The notes under the pieces: generated by a model
Told to the model about the DNA's origin: nothing
Seen by the model: only the letters and a program-made list of their open reading frames with translations
Databases searched by the model: none
Made by a program: the position numbers and the translations under genes
From: JAJRWS01 sp039831705
Lineage (GTDB): Bacteria > Planctomycetota > Planctomycetia > Pirellulales > Lacipirellulaceae
Reading direction: 5' to 3'
Assembly: GCA_039831705.1 (NCBI GenBank)
Contig: JBDOMT010000215.1
Location: 1 to 64,000 of the forward strand
Length of the DNA stretch: 64,000 bases
In this document: piece by piece, positions 27,079 to 36,309 of the stretch
Layout of the letters: every line of letters begins with the position of its first letter
Position numbering within the stretch: position 1 is the first letter of the stretch

Positions 27079-27171
27079 CCTTACTTTTGGGGTAGCCGCA
27101 GCCATAACTACTGGCAGGGCAAAGATTTATTTTTGCGTCAACTCAAAAAGATAAGTTTGACAAAGCACTAG
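27079..27171 (+). repeat. Dispersed 93-bp element, family D (copy 2)
   Basis: Same length and orientation as 17551-17643 with about 88% identity by hand count. The right end TTTGACAAAGCACTAG overlaps the last 4 nt of the neighbouring minus-strand gene, supplying its stop codon region. Confidence 0.75.
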
Positions 27172-27863
27172 CTAGTCCACTGGAGGTTTTGTCCTTTTGT
27201 CTCTGATTCTTGAACATCAAAAGGGACAATCGATTCCAACTCCTTCAGGTCTTCTGCTTCTCGATGTTCTGAAAACTCTTCTGATCCAACGGTATCCGTT
27301 CCTGGTTGCTGGCTGCTGTTGCGAGCGGTAATTTCCGCATCGGATAATTTGACGTAGCCCAATTCTCGGATCACTTCCAGAATTTCGCTACAAGTGGGAA
27401 ACATTCGGCCACTCTTGCGTTTGTATTCGTCAAGCGCACTCATGAACTCTACTTCTCCAAGCGAATAATCTCGCTCGCATGTGGTGGGATCAATCTGCCG
27501 ACGACGTTGTACTTTTTTTCGCCGCTCAAGCTTTGGTTGGTTGCTTCCCTTGGCTGTGTCGCAGGCAGCCTCCTTGCGTCGTCCAGTGGAACGACGACGA
27601 TCGACTTTCACCAGTTCATCTCCCTTACCGGCCTGAGTTGTCTGGTCAGCCTTGACCCTCTGTTTCACTGACTTCTTACTCTTATTGCTCTTCACCGATT
27701 TTGCAGCCACCGTTTTACTGGTTTTTCGTTTAGTTGAAGCAGACTGTGCCTTGGGTGGGCGCTTCTTAGGCGAGGCTTTCTTGGAAACCACCTTCTTTTT
27801 GGCAACTGCCTGGGTCCGTTTGGTTCGGGTTGACTTCGCTGCGGGCTTTTTCTTCGTGGCCAA
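27168..27863 (-). CDS. Lysine-rich DNA-binding-like protein
   Basis: A 231-residue protein with an extremely basic first half (Lys/Arg/Ala/Ser/Thr repeats such as KKKPAAKSTRTKRTQ) resembling histone H1 tails. A globular C-terminal part of about 60 residues follows (YSLGEVEFMSALDEYKRKSG, then CSEILEVIRELGYVKL), and an acidic end. The globular part is not recognised with confidence; a winged-helix-like fold is possible. The TTG at 27863 is preferred: GGAG lies 9 nt upstream and the protein begins ATKKKPAAK. A GTG at 27917 would add 18 poorly fitting residues. An inferred role is nucleoid binding. Its 3' end overlaps a repeat element. Confidence 0.65.
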   Translation of the reverse strand: MATKKKPAAKSTRTKRTQAVAKKKVVSKKASPKKRPPKAQSASTKRKTSKTVAAKSVKSNKSKKSVKQRVKADQTTQAGKGDELVKVDRRRSTGRRKEAACDTAKGSNQPKLERRKKVQRRRQIDPTTCERDYSLGEVEFMSALDEYKRKSGRMFPTCSEILEVIRELGYVKLSDAEITARNSSQQPGTDTVGSEEFSEHREAEDLKELESIVPFDVQESETKGQNLQWTS

Positions 27864-28137
27864 TGGAACGTTCTCCGTGCTGAATTGCCAAGGGATTATG
27901 CAGGTCGATGCAAGCACTCATCGGAATGACGATCAGGCAATATGGAGTTATTGATTAAAATGGGTGGTTTGCGTGACTTTTATGGTTGACGCGATTTTTA
28001 TGAATCACGGAAACTTTACGATGATAATCGCTCATTTGGTGTTCTCGCCACGATCAACTGACTCTCCCCGCTATCCGGCTTGTGCCAACTGGTGTTGCCT
28101 GTTACTTTTCCAGCGTATTTTTCCGGAATCATCCTAC

Positions 28138-28168
28138 TAATCCGGATATTTCATAAATATCCGGATTA
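28138..28168. promoter_or_regulatory. Perfect 31-nt palindrome upstream of the TPR lipoprotein gene
   Basis: The arms TAATCCGGATATTT and AAATATCCGGATTA (14 nt each, no mismatch) flank a CAT loop. It stands 64 nt before the TPR-gene start and could be a transcription-factor operator or a hairpin in the leader. No T run follows, so a terminator is less likely. The remaining part of the 27864-28231 gap has no gene. Confidence 0.55.
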
Positions 28169-28231
28169 ATCCTTACCTCCCAATCCTTCGGTCCCCAAGG
28201 GGTATGCCTCACCTGGCATGCCTAGCCGATC

Positions 28232-28969
28232 ATGAAACACTCTACTTACGGTTCCCCCGCTTTGCTGATTGTGGCCTTGACCGTGTCCACCGCGGGCTGC
28301 AATCAAATGAATTCGCAAGCACTCAATGCCGAGGGAGTCCGTCTCTACATGAATGGCAACTATCCCCAAGCGGCAGAAAAGTTTGAGCGGGCTATCGCTG
28401 ACGACCCGCGTTCTGCAACCAGCTATTACAATCTGGCATCTTCAAAACACAAAAGTGGCAAACTCTACAATCGCAGTAACGATTTGACTCAAGCCGAGCA
28501 ACTTTACAACCAGTGTCTTGATTACGATGCGAACGACGCCGAATGCCACCGTGGACTTGCCGTGCTGCTTTGCGAAACAGGACGGCAGGACGCTGCCTAT
28601 CGACTGCTGGAAGGTTGGGCCGAGCGAAGTCCCCAGCTAGCCGACCCCCACATCGAATTAGCTCGCCTCATGGAAGAAACCAACACTCGACAACAGGCAT
28701 CCTTACAGTTGGTACAAGCAATTACCATTGAGCCTAACAATACTCGAGCGCTCACGGCATTGGGAAAACTGCGAGAACAGTCTGGAGATCAAACTCAAGC
28801 GTTAGCCAACTACCAGCGCTCGCTGGCGATCAACCGCTTTCAACCAGAAGTCGAAGCGCGGGTCGCCGCTCTCCAAGCGACCCATGGTGGACCTGCCATG
28901 GCTAACGCCACACCTACTCCCCCCATCGCCCGCACGGTGCAGCAACAACCGCCCCAAGTGCGATATTAA
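28232..28969 (+). CDS. TPR-repeat lipoprotein
   Basis: The 245 residues begin with a lipoprotein signal: hydrophobic core, then a lipobox with Cys23 (VSTAGC). Several tetratricopeptide repeats follow at about 30-210; readable units are NAEGVRLYMNGNYPQAAEKF, NDLTQAEQLYNQCLDYDAND and LTALGKLREQSGDQTQALAN. The C-terminus is Pro/Thr/Gln-rich. TPR lipoproteins usually act as assembly or scaffolding proteins in the envelope; the partner is unknown. The next gene (membrane-anchored nuclease-like) begins 87 nt after it. Confidence 0.82.
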   Translation: MKHSTYGSPALLIVALTVSTAGCNQMNSQALNAEGVRLYMNGNYPQAAEKFERAIADDPRSATSYYNLASSKHKSGKLYNRSNDLTQAEQLYNQCLDYDANDAECHRGLAVLLCETGRQDAAYRLLEGWAERSPQLADPHIELARLMEETNTRQQASLQLVQAITIEPNNTRALTALGKLREQSGDQTQALANYQRSLAINRFQPEVEARVAALQATHGGPAMANATPTPPIARTVQQQPPQVRY

Positions 28970-29056
28970 GAGAAACGAGCTCGGCCTCTTTTTTCGGAGA
29001 TTGTGGATCAAGCATGGTGGAATCTATGGCCCAAAAGGAGCCCGAGGACGTTTCTT

Positions 29057-29626
29057 ATGCTAACTGGTAGGAATCTTCTAGCACTGCTCTTTCTCGGGGC
29101 AGCCATGTGGGGTGCTGCTTGGCTGACTATCGCGTGGCGCCAATACCGTTTGCGGCACAAACTAAAACAGCATGCTCGTCAGGGTCGTCAAGGAGAGCAG
29201 GATGCCTTGCGTCTCCTGCAGCAAAGTGGCTACCGCATTCTTGATACCCAACGAACACAACAAGCGGTAGTCCATGTAGATGGAACCCCCCATTCTTATC
29301 AAGTTCGAGCCGATTACCTCGTTGAATCCCATCGTGGCTCAACTCAAGGCCAACGCTATGTCGTGGAGGTTAAAACGGGAAATGAGGCAACCCAACCTAC
29401 CTCCCGCGCAACCCGCCGTCAGCTATTGGAATACCAACAGGTGTACGATGTCGATGGAGTCCTGCTTGCTGACATGCAATTGCGAAAACTGCATCACATC
29501 CGATTTGACAGTCGACAGGAGGAACACCAAATGCCTCCGACAAGCGGCCTATCTACACATGGCAAATTCATCGCAGCACTGCTCATCGGATTTCTTGCGG
29601 GCCTGATGCTCACAGGACAGCGGTGA
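29057..29626 (+). CDS. Membrane-anchored PD-(D/E)XK nuclease-like protein
   Basis: The 189 residues have a transmembrane helix at the N-terminus (LLALLFLGAAMWGAAWLTIA) and one at the C-terminus (FIAALLIGFLAGLMLTG). Between them is a domain with the PD-(D/E)XK pattern: QGEQDALRLLQQSGYRIL, RADYLVE, then YVVEVKTG. Glu of GEQ, Asp of RADY and the Glu-x-Lys of VEVKTG would be the active site. This resembles UPF0102/YraN or NERD-type nucleases, but with two membrane anchors. The ATG at 29057 has GAGG 9 nt upstream; a GTG at 29003 would add 18 residues with poor spacing. Substrate unknown. Confidence 0.65.
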   Translation: MLTGRNLLALLFLGAAMWGAAWLTIAWRQYRLRHKLKQHARQGRQGEQDALRLLQQSGYRILDTQRTQQAVVHVDGTPHSYQVRADYLVESHRGSTQGQRYVVEVKTGNEATQPTSRATRRQLLEYQQVYDVDGVLLADMQLRKLHHIRFDSRQEEHQMPPTSGLSTHGKFIAALLIGFLAGLMLTGQR

Positions 29627-29691
29627 GATGAAAGGGGAGTGTTGAACATAAAAAATCTATCGGGGAAATTGGAGTGTACCGTCAGTTCAGA

Positions 29692-29740
29692 TTGCAAATC
29701 AAAATTGGGGGGTTTGGGGAGAACCCCCCTGTATTCTTTC
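29692..29740. repeat. G/C-tract hairpin repeat, family E (copy 1)
   Basis: TTGCAAATCAAAATTGGGG continues into a perfect 8-bp stem (GGGGGGTT / AACCCCCC) and then TGTATTCTTTC. It lies between two convergent genes and could serve as a bidirectional terminator, though it lacks a T run. The same sequence, split by an insertion, is at 31108-31300. Confidence 0.6.
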
Positions 29741-29760
29741 ACCAATTCACTTCGTGGCCT

Positions 29761-31038
29761 TTATATCTTCCCGGTATCTCTCCCCAGTTCCTCCAATAAT
29801 TTGCATGCAGTGGTCAGTGATGCTTGTCCATCGCACCTTTGAGCCCATTGATCACACTGCTGGCTTGTCTGCTTCGAGGCTAACAACTTTTCTAATTGAC
29901 TTGCGACAGCAGGGCCTCGAAATTGTCGCCTACGCAAGTAAGTCCCCACTCCCAGTCGATGCAATCGAACCGCATTGTCCAATTGGTCATAGGCCATGGG
30001 CATGACTAATTGTGGGCGCCCACTGGCCAAACCTTGCGAACTACTGCCGACACCCCCATGGTGCACAAAGGCGGCCGCTCTGGGGAGCAGACTGCTAAAT
30101 GGAACAAAGCCAAAATATCGAACCTCAGGTGGCAATTCTTTGGGTAAATGCTCATGATAACCTGTCAACAAAATCCCACGTCGTCCTAAACGTTGGCACG
30201 CTTCCACTGCAGCAGCAAAGAACGCATGTCCTTCGGTCATGGCTGAACCGGGAGAAAAAACGATCGGCGCGTCACCCTCATCCAAAAATTGGAGCACTTC
30301 ATCCGACAAACCCACCGGTACTGACGGTCCATCAGCAGCCTGATCCCAAAGGGGGAAACCGGCAAGCGCCGTTTTTGCAGGCCAATCAGGCTGAGGAGCT
30401 GCAAACCATTCAGGAAAAAGGCCAATCACTCGCCGAGGAGAAAAACACCATCGATACAATACTCGTTGGATCGGTGGTAAACCCAACTCCCGCCTAAAAT
30501 CATTGACTTCGGGTCGCAACCAGCGATCGATCAGGCACCGATCACCCAACCAAAACTGCATTCGCTTCACCCAACCCGGTGCACTTTGCCCTAACCACAT
30601 TCCAAACATCTGTGGCGATTCTCGCATGCTTCTTAATCCAATAGGCGAATAATGGATACTCGCCAATGGCGCATCAAACTGCTCCTGAAATATTCTACTT
30701 GCAATATCCAAGGGGTGGGCTCCCAATGCCGTCTCCCCCGCTACGTAGTGTGTTTTGATCAGTTCGTACAGGTCTCGCAACAATTTGACCATACACATCT
30801 GCAGTACCATTTTTGGACCGCGAAACGGATGCCACAAGTCTCGGTGATGGGCCAGTTCGTCATATTCCTGCTGCGTACCAATTGGCAACAGTTGCAACTG
30901 AGCAGATTCGACCACCGAGCGAAAATGAGGGTTGGCAATGATGAAAACTTGATGCCCACGCCTCCGCATGACCGCCCCCAGGCCAACCATCGGATGCACA
31001 TCCCCATAGCTGCCCAAGGCTGTCAGTATCAGACGCAT
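29761..31038 (-). CDS. Glycosyltransferase, UDP-glucosyl/rhamnosyltransferase type (GT-B)
   Basis: A GT1-family glycosyltransferase of 425 residues. The N-terminal Rossmann domain begins MRLILTALGSYGDVHPMVGL. The C-terminal donor-binding domain carries IVFSPGSAMTEGHAF and FVHHGGVGSSSQGLASGRPQ with LVMPMAYDQLDNA, the usual nucleotide-sugar signature of sterol/macrolide/rhamnosyl transferases. The acceptor is unknown: a lipid, carotenoid or secondary metabolite are the family's typical targets. The ATG at 31038 is chosen as it gives the family N-terminus; an extension to 31206 would translate repeat sequence. It is on the minus strand downstream of the ABC module but separated by 302 nt of repeats. 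Confidence 0.85.
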   Translation of the reverse strand: MRLILTALGSYGDVHPMVGLGAVMRRRGHQVFIIANPHFRSVVESAQLQLLPIGTQQEYDELAHHRDLWHPFRGPKMVLQMCMVKLLRDLYELIKTHYVAGETALGAHPLDIASRIFQEQFDAPLASIHYSPIGLRSMRESPQMFGMWLGQSAPGWVKRMQFWLGDRCLIDRWLRPEVNDFRRELGLPPIQRVLYRWCFSPRRVIGLFPEWFAAPQPDWPAKTALAGFPLWDQAADGPSVPVGLSDEVLQFLDEGDAPIVFSPGSAMTEGHAFFAAAVEACQRLGRRGILLTGYHEHLPKELPPEVRYFGFVPFSSLLPRAAAFVHHGGVGSSSQGLASGRPQLVMPMAYDQLDNAVRLHRLGVGTYLRRRQFRGPAVASQLEKLLASKQTSQQCDQWAQRCDGQASLTTACKLLEELGRDTGKI

Positions 31039-31107
31039 AGAAGTTCCGCGAGTGTCAACTTGATTCTGACAAAATCGAAAGGTTCGGAGGAGCACTGTTC
31101 GTGCAAA

Positions 31108-31300
31108 TTGCAAATCAAAACTGGGGAGTTTGGGGGGGCACCCCCCAATGAATCTCCGATTCGCCTGCCACTTGATCGAAGCGCATCCCAATTGCCAGGC
31201 CAGCAAGAAGAACCATATATATTCGAGGTGAAAGAGAATGGATAGTTGTTTGATGCTTCATTGGGGGGTATTCCCCCCAAACCACCCCTGTATTCTCTTC
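31108..31300. repeat. Family E repeat split by a 128-bp inverted-repeat element
   Basis: The left half (31108-31140) and right part (from CCCCTGTATTCTCTTC near 31286) match the two halves of the 29692 repeat. Between them, 31141-31268 is bounded by a perfect 12-bp inverted repeat, CCCCCCAATGAA and TTCATTGGGGGG. The following TTGGGGGGTATTCCCCCCAA is itself a perfect palindrome. This looks like a small element inserted into another. No convincing gene lies in 31039-31340. Confidence 0.6.
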
Positions 31301-31340
31301 CCAGTCATCCTTGAATTCACGTTGGTATCCTAAAATCAAT

Positions 31341-33323
31341 CTAGGAAGCTGCCGGTGTTTCCTCGGTGTCTGATTCAACCGGTGGACTAGCATCTGAATC
31401 CTGAGGCGTTTCGGTACTTTCTTCCGTTGCAGTTTCAGCGGATGTGCCTGCAGTTTCCTCCGTTGGATTTTCTTCAGCTTTCTCCGCATTGGAAGCCTCA
31501 GTTTCAGCTTTGGGAGTCTCCTTCACAGGTGCCTCTTTGGTTTCCTCTTTGGTTTCCTCAGCTGGCATAGCTGCAGGACTGATTGGAGGATGCCCCGGAA
31601 TGCCCATAGGTGGGGCGCCCGGTAGACCCGACAACGGGTTACCCACAGGGTTAGCGGCTGATTCATCGTCTTCTTCCTTCTTCTCACGAACTAACTGGTC
31701 GCGATCCAGGTGAATCTTTTTATAGACATCGTTGGCGATAACATAGTACCAGTCACCAAATCGCTCGTTGAGCTCCTGGACTCGCTTGTTACCGTCTTCG
31801 ATTTTCTGATCGTATTCATCTTGACGCCGCTGGTTTTCGGCACGGATCGATTTACGCTGGGCGACAATCTCCTTGAGCTCCGCCGCCTTATCTTCCGGAC
31901 TCCGCCCGCCATCATCTGCCTTTGCATCCTCTCCATTCTCCTCAGACTCAGCTTCGGGTGATACGGTCGGTTCACTGTCGCCAGCACCGTCCGCCCCATC
32001 CTTCTTTTCAGTATCTACGGTTTCTTCCTGCTGTTCGATCGCTTCTTCCGACTCGACACCTTCAGGCAAAGGTGGAAGCGTTTGATCCTCTGGTTTCTCC
32101 AACACGTCTGAATTAAATCGAGTGGTCACAAACAGATAACGATGGATACCCTGATCGGATTCAGAGCTCGCATCAGAATCTTCTGCTGAAGCGTCAGCTG
32201 ACTCGGCTTGGTCGTCCAACGAGGCATCCCCTTCACCGTCAATCTTCAAATTACCAAATCGGAGGACATACTCCACACCGTCCTGCAAGGTGCAGGTCAA
32301 TTCACCTTCACTGGAAAGAATTTCTGCTTGACCATTGGGTGAAAGTGAAACCGGGGCAAAACCACGTGGAATGAGACTACCAGCCGCTTCGTTTTTTAGA
32401 AAGTCGCCCCCCGCCTTCAGATCGGCACTGAGGCCTTCCGGTTTGCGTTCGACATCGACAATTCGCAAGTCATCAAGGCCATCGCGAAATTCTTGTAGTA
32501 CGTCACTATTAAGTTCCTGATTTTCACCCAACGGTTCGTCGGTAAACTTTTTCGTGGCAGCATCGTAACGCTGAAGTGATTCTCCCAACCATTTCGAATC
32601 GCTATTGTCGTAAACCAACGAGAAATCGCCACGCTGGTCGTATTGGACACGAGGCCCTTGCAGGGTCATCATAAATTCGGCCGAATAGTCTTTGATATGT
32701 ACCTGGCGAATGTCTAACGGATTGATCTTAAGCAGATCTCCCTCAATCCAGTCATCAAAATCTGTAGAGAGTCCTTCGGGATCCAAATTCACCACATAGA
32801 CAATGTCTTGGTCGGTGTTACGCACATAGCGCTGGTCATCCGCATCTTTCACTGGTTTGCCAATAATCATGTCGACGAGAGAATCACCATTCACACTGGA
32901 CATCGTCACTCGCACCCCCACTCCCTCCGCTTTGGAATCGAGCTTGCTTGCCGAAGGACTCAGTACGCCCAGGCTTACATGTTGCTCAGCACTCTCGGCT
33001 GCCACTCGAAGTATTTCCAAGTCGGAAATACAGTTAACCGCCTTGGCCAATTGACGGTCTGCATCGGCCGGGTAACCATGCTTGGAGGGGATAACCCAAG
33101 TGCTATCCTGCTCGGCAACTTCAAAGTCACCAGTGGTTGCCGTTTCTGGGTCAAATTTTATAATCTTCAGCCGCTTGGGAGTGTCCAATTCAAATTGATT
33201 CAGCTTCGCGCCAACCAGCTCTTGCACATCAAAAGTTTCTCCCCTCGGCCCCATTGCGAAAGCAATAAGCAGCGAGGCGGCAGCGGCAGCAACAAAAAGA
33301 ACAGTCTTGGTACTTTCGGTCAT
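31341..33323 (-). CDS. DUF4340 domain-containing membrane-anchored protein
   Basis: A 660-residue protein with an N-terminal membrane helix (TVLFVAAAAASLLIAFAMG) and a long DUF4340 region (VRVTMSSVNGDSLVDMIIGK, DIVYVVNLDPEGLSTDFDDW, IRQVHIKDYSAEFMM). A coiled-coil helix (KAAELKEIVAQRKSIRAENQ) and a Glu/Thr/Ala/Pro-rich tail follow. DUF4340 proteins are commonly encoded with GldG-type ABC transport proteins; here it follows the permease-GldG fusion gene by 175 nt. It is probably periplasmic or anchored at the inner membrane as an accessory to that transporter. Function unproven. The ATG start is unambiguous. Confidence 0.82.
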   Translation of the reverse strand: MTESTKTVLFVAAAAASLLIAFAMGPRGETFDVQELVGAKLNQFELDTPKRLKIIKFDPETATTGDFEVAEQDSTWVIPSKHGYPADADRQLAKAVNCISDLEILRVAAESAEQHVSLGVLSPSASKLDSKAEGVGVRVTMSSVNGDSLVDMIIGKPVKDADDQRYVRNTDQDIVYVVNLDPEGLSTDFDDWIEGDLLKINPLDIRQVHIKDYSAEFMMTLQGPRVQYDQRGDFSLVYDNSDSKWLGESLQRYDAATKKFTDEPLGENQELNSDVLQEFRDGLDDLRIVDVERKPEGLSADLKAGGDFLKNEAAGSLIPRGFAPVSLSPNGQAEILSSEGELTCTLQDGVEYVLRFGNLKIDGEGDASLDDQAESADASAEDSDASSESDQGIHRYLFVTTRFNSDVLEKPEDQTLPPLPEGVESEEAIEQQEETVDTEKKDGADGAGDSEPTVSPEAESEENGEDAKADDGGRSPEDKAAELKEIVAQRKSIRAENQRRQDEYDQKIEDGNKRVQELNERFGDWYYVIANDVYKKIHLDRDQLVREKKEEDDESAANPVGNPLSGLPGAPPMGIPGHPPISPAAMPAEETKEETKEAPVKETPKAETEASNAEKAEENPTEETAGTSAETATEESTETPQDSDASPPVESDTEETPAAS

Positions 33324-33498
33324 AATTTCCTCTCCCAGAACTTCAAGCTCCAGGCTATTCCAGTAATCTGTGTGGTATGGTTTGATTTTCTTTTAGCCCC
33401 TGAGCACTAGCCCACGGCATTGTCAAGCGATACTTCTCCATCATTCCTTTACTTCAACAATTCTTTATTCTCAACACTCCCTTACCCCAGCACCTCCC

Positions 33499-36309
33499 TT
33501 ACCGCAGCCGATCCTGAGCAACACCTTCTCTTTCAGTCTTACGCCGTCCAAAAAAGACATACAACGCCAACAACAAAGGCAAAATGGGTGGGACCAAAAT
33601 AGCATACAGCTTGCTTTGGTCCTGCTCTGAGCGTACTTCTTGCTCCAACTGATATTGGATCTGCTTAACCTTACGGCTACGCTCAGCTTCCAAGGCCTGA
33701 ATCTGGGCTGTCAATTTGTCCTGCTCTCGTAATTGGACTCGCTGCAGCAATTGCTGACGAGCATTGGCACTGAGCCCCTCGCGTTGTTGCACATCGGCAA
33801 CTTTCTTTTCAAACGCTTGCTGTGCATCGTCGATTTCCTGTTTGATATCGTCGACAAACTCATTTTCTTGCTCCAATGCCTTGTCACGATGCTCCAGGGT
33901 AGCCTCGTCGATTTTTGTGAGCGTACGATGCATGCGAGTACGCTTGCGAATTTCGACAAAGCGGTCTTCACCTGCCAAGACATCGATGGTATTGAGAATG
34001 AACGTAACGTTTTGCGTAGCGGTCAAAAACTGGTTGTCACCACTTTGCCGAATGGCAAAGAAATCTGGGATAATCCAGTCGATGTCGGTGATTAGGGCCA
34101 CATTGATTTCTGGCCCTGTCCCCTGACTGGCATCGATCTTATCAGCCGGATCCTCTTTATCCATAGTATTCGCGTCCGTAGTGTCCGCATCCGCCTGACT
34201 CTTGTCACCGGCAGGCTCGCCCTTGTCTCCTAAAGAAGTGTCTTCCAATGAAGATCCTTTTAAATCCAACAGGTCTTCGGCAGGTAAGGTGCCATGTATT
34301 TGCGCAGCCAGAACATATGGCTCACGTGTCAATCGGCGCCCATAAACATGCGTGTTAGGTGCACGACGACTCAAAGCAGAGATTTCGACGGTACCCGAGG
34401 CATCGCCCGTAACTGCAAGTTGCTCAAAAGTGAGTGGGCTGTCTTCGACTGGAGCAAGCGAACCTGGGTAAAGTAATAAAAGTTGATTCAGACCCGAGGA
34501 GATCGGATTATCGGGATTGAACGGTTGGATCGCTCCATTGCCATGGTCAATAAAGACCCACTGAGGATCGGCGATGGAACCGACACTCCGATCGGGCATG
34601 TATTCCTGCCAAACCACTTCGGTTGGATAAGTTCGAACACCCAACAAACGCCAGAGTTGACTGATATCCCCCTTGGGTGGTGGCGGCTGGCCACCTCCAA
34701 ACATACTCATCCTGGGATCTTGTTGTTTCGGTTCCGCAGTACCCACAGCGTACTGGGGTGGGTAAAAGTGGGGATACGGATCTTCCAGTATTACCGTGTG
34801 TGTACCCGAACGAATCGCGTCTACTAAATGATCCATCGGTTGCTGCTCCAGCATCGAAGGCTGGACTGCCAACAGGACATCGTAATGGTCTTCAATCGGC
34901 TGTGCCGGACTAACTTCGGAGACATCGTATTGCTTACGCAATTCGGTAATCAGTGGCCAGTCGCGCTGATGGGATCCAGTCGAATCGACCAGGGGAATAC
35001 CCGTATTGATCACACCCAATTTCAGCCGTTTCGGCTCGGAGACAGTGATAATCGAGCGAATGAGTTCGTATTCAACGGGGATCCCTTTACCAAAGAATGG
35101 AATGATGATCTTATCCAATCCGCTGGTGATCGCAGCTGCCAGAAACAATTCATCTCGCGATTGTGCGTTGCCCTTGGTCACCACGATTTGCTGGGGGGTG
35201 ATACCATAGGTTTTTTCGGCAAGCACTGCTTCCGGACCATAACTGTCAATTTTGTGCAGCGCCACTTGAATTTTCCCACCACCCAACGCCTGAATTTCCT
35301 GTAAGGCCGAAACCAGGTTGAGCTGGGTCGCCGTGTACTCCGTCGGCACCTGCCGACTGACATAGGCGTCAATCTTGATGGTGTTGGCTTTTTCGTTTTC
35401 ACGGAGCTCGGTTAACAGTTTCAATGTGTCTGGGGAAAGTGAGCTGAGCTGCTCGGTGCTGATATCAATACGCAATCCATTGTGACTGTGAGCATAGGCG
35501 GTAAGGCCCACAGCCAGAGCCCCCAAAGACAGCGTACGAATAATAAAGTGGGGAGTGAGGACTCGACCCTGTTCGCGCGCCTGCCAATGACGCTGACCGA
35601 TCAAGATCATACTGAGGTACAACATGACCACAGCAATCATCACAAAATAAACTATGCCTCCTAGGCTTAAGACACCGCGTTGAAAATCATGAAATTGTTC
35701 CAACGCACTCCATCGACGAATCGATTGGGCCAGGCTGGGATCCTTAATGATCCAATCGGCCACGCCAAACAGGGCCAAAGGTAGATTGAGCAACATGCCC
35801 AGAATAAAGCCGACCGTAAGGTTGGCGGTTACGAACGAGGCCACCATGCCGATCGAGATCATCGATACACCGATGAACCAATAGCCGACGTAGGTGCTTA
35901 CAAACAGTCCAAAGTCGGGACTGCCTAAGCCGTATAGGAACACGAGAAAAATAGAAAAGGCTGAAAATAACAGCGATACCGTGAAAATGGCCACGGCCGC
36001 CAGATACTTTCCCAACACCACGTCAAAGTCGCTGGCTGGAATGGTGAGTAGCAGTTCATCCGTTCCCTGGCGGCGTTCTTCCGCCCAAATGCTCATCGTG
36101 ATCGCTGGAATGAACACCAACATGATAAAAGGCAGCCATTGGCTCAACTGGTCCAGATTGGCCAGGTTGTTGGAAAAAAACTCTGGCGGCCAAAAGGTTG
36201 CCAAAGCGCTGAGCACTACAAATACGCAAATGAATACGTACCCGGTGGGGCTGGAAAAATAGCTGACAAAATCACGTTTGAAGATCGATTTGAGAACGTG
36301 CCAGTTCAT
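33499..36309 (-). CDS. ABC-2 type permease fused to GldG-type auxiliary protein
   Basis: A 936-residue fusion. Residues 1-260 are a six-helix ABC-2 permease like GldF/NosY (start VLKSIFKRDFVSYFSSPTGY, then EERRQGTDELLLTIPASDFD). Residues 270-790 are a GldG/ABC_transp_aux region (LRIDISTEQLSSLSPDTLKL, TIKIDAYVSRQVPTEYTATQ). Residues 800-900 form a coiled coil (DKALEQENEFVDDIKQEIDD), and the protein ends with a membrane helix (LVPPILPLLLALYVFFG). In gliding Bacteroidetes GldF and GldG are separate proteins; in this gene they are one chain. Together with the ATPase upstream and DUF4340 downstream it forms one minus-strand operon. The substrate is unknown. Confidence 0.87.
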   Translation of the reverse strand: MNWHVLKSIFKRDFVSYFSSPTGYVFICVFVVLSALATFWPPEFFSNNLANLDQLSQWLPFIMLVFIPAITMSIWAEERRQGTDELLLTIPASDFDVVLGKYLAAVAIFTVSLLFSAFSIFLVFLYGLGSPDFGLFVSTYVGYWFIGVSMISIGMVASFVTANLTVGFILGMLLNLPLALFGVADWIIKDPSLAQSIRRWSALEQFHDFQRGVLSLGGIVYFVMIAVVMLYLSMILIGQRHWQAREQGRVLTPHFIIRTLSLGALAVGLTAYAHSHNGLRIDISTEQLSSLSPDTLKLLTELRENEKANTIKIDAYVSRQVPTEYTATQLNLVSALQEIQALGGGKIQVALHKIDSYGPEAVLAEKTYGITPQQIVVTKGNAQSRDELFLAAAITSGLDKIIIPFFGKGIPVEYELIRSIITVSEPKRLKLGVINTGIPLVDSTGSHQRDWPLITELRKQYDVSEVSPAQPIEDHYDVLLAVQPSMLEQQPMDHLVDAIRSGTHTVILEDPYPHFYPPQYAVGTAEPKQQDPRMSMFGGGQPPPPKGDISQLWRLLGVRTYPTEVVWQEYMPDRSVGSIADPQWVFIDHGNGAIQPFNPDNPISSGLNQLLLLYPGSLAPVEDSPLTFEQLAVTGDASGTVEISALSRRAPNTHVYGRRLTREPYVLAAQIHGTLPAEDLLDLKGSSLEDTSLGDKGEPAGDKSQADADTTDANTMDKEDPADKIDASQGTGPEINVALITDIDWIIPDFFAIRQSGDNQFLTATQNVTFILNTIDVLAGEDRFVEIRKRTRMHRTLTKIDEATLEHRDKALEQENEFVDDIKQEIDDAQQAFEKKVADVQQREGLSANARQQLLQRVQLREQDKLTAQIQALEAERSRKVKQIQYQLEQEVRSEQDQSKLYAILVPPILPLLLALYVFFGRRKTEREGVAQDRLR

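Noticed and set aside
31029..31280. Short minus-strand frames in the repeat region upstream of the glycosyltransferase
   Set aside because: They translate palindromic G/C tracts and insertion ends; composition is not protein-like.
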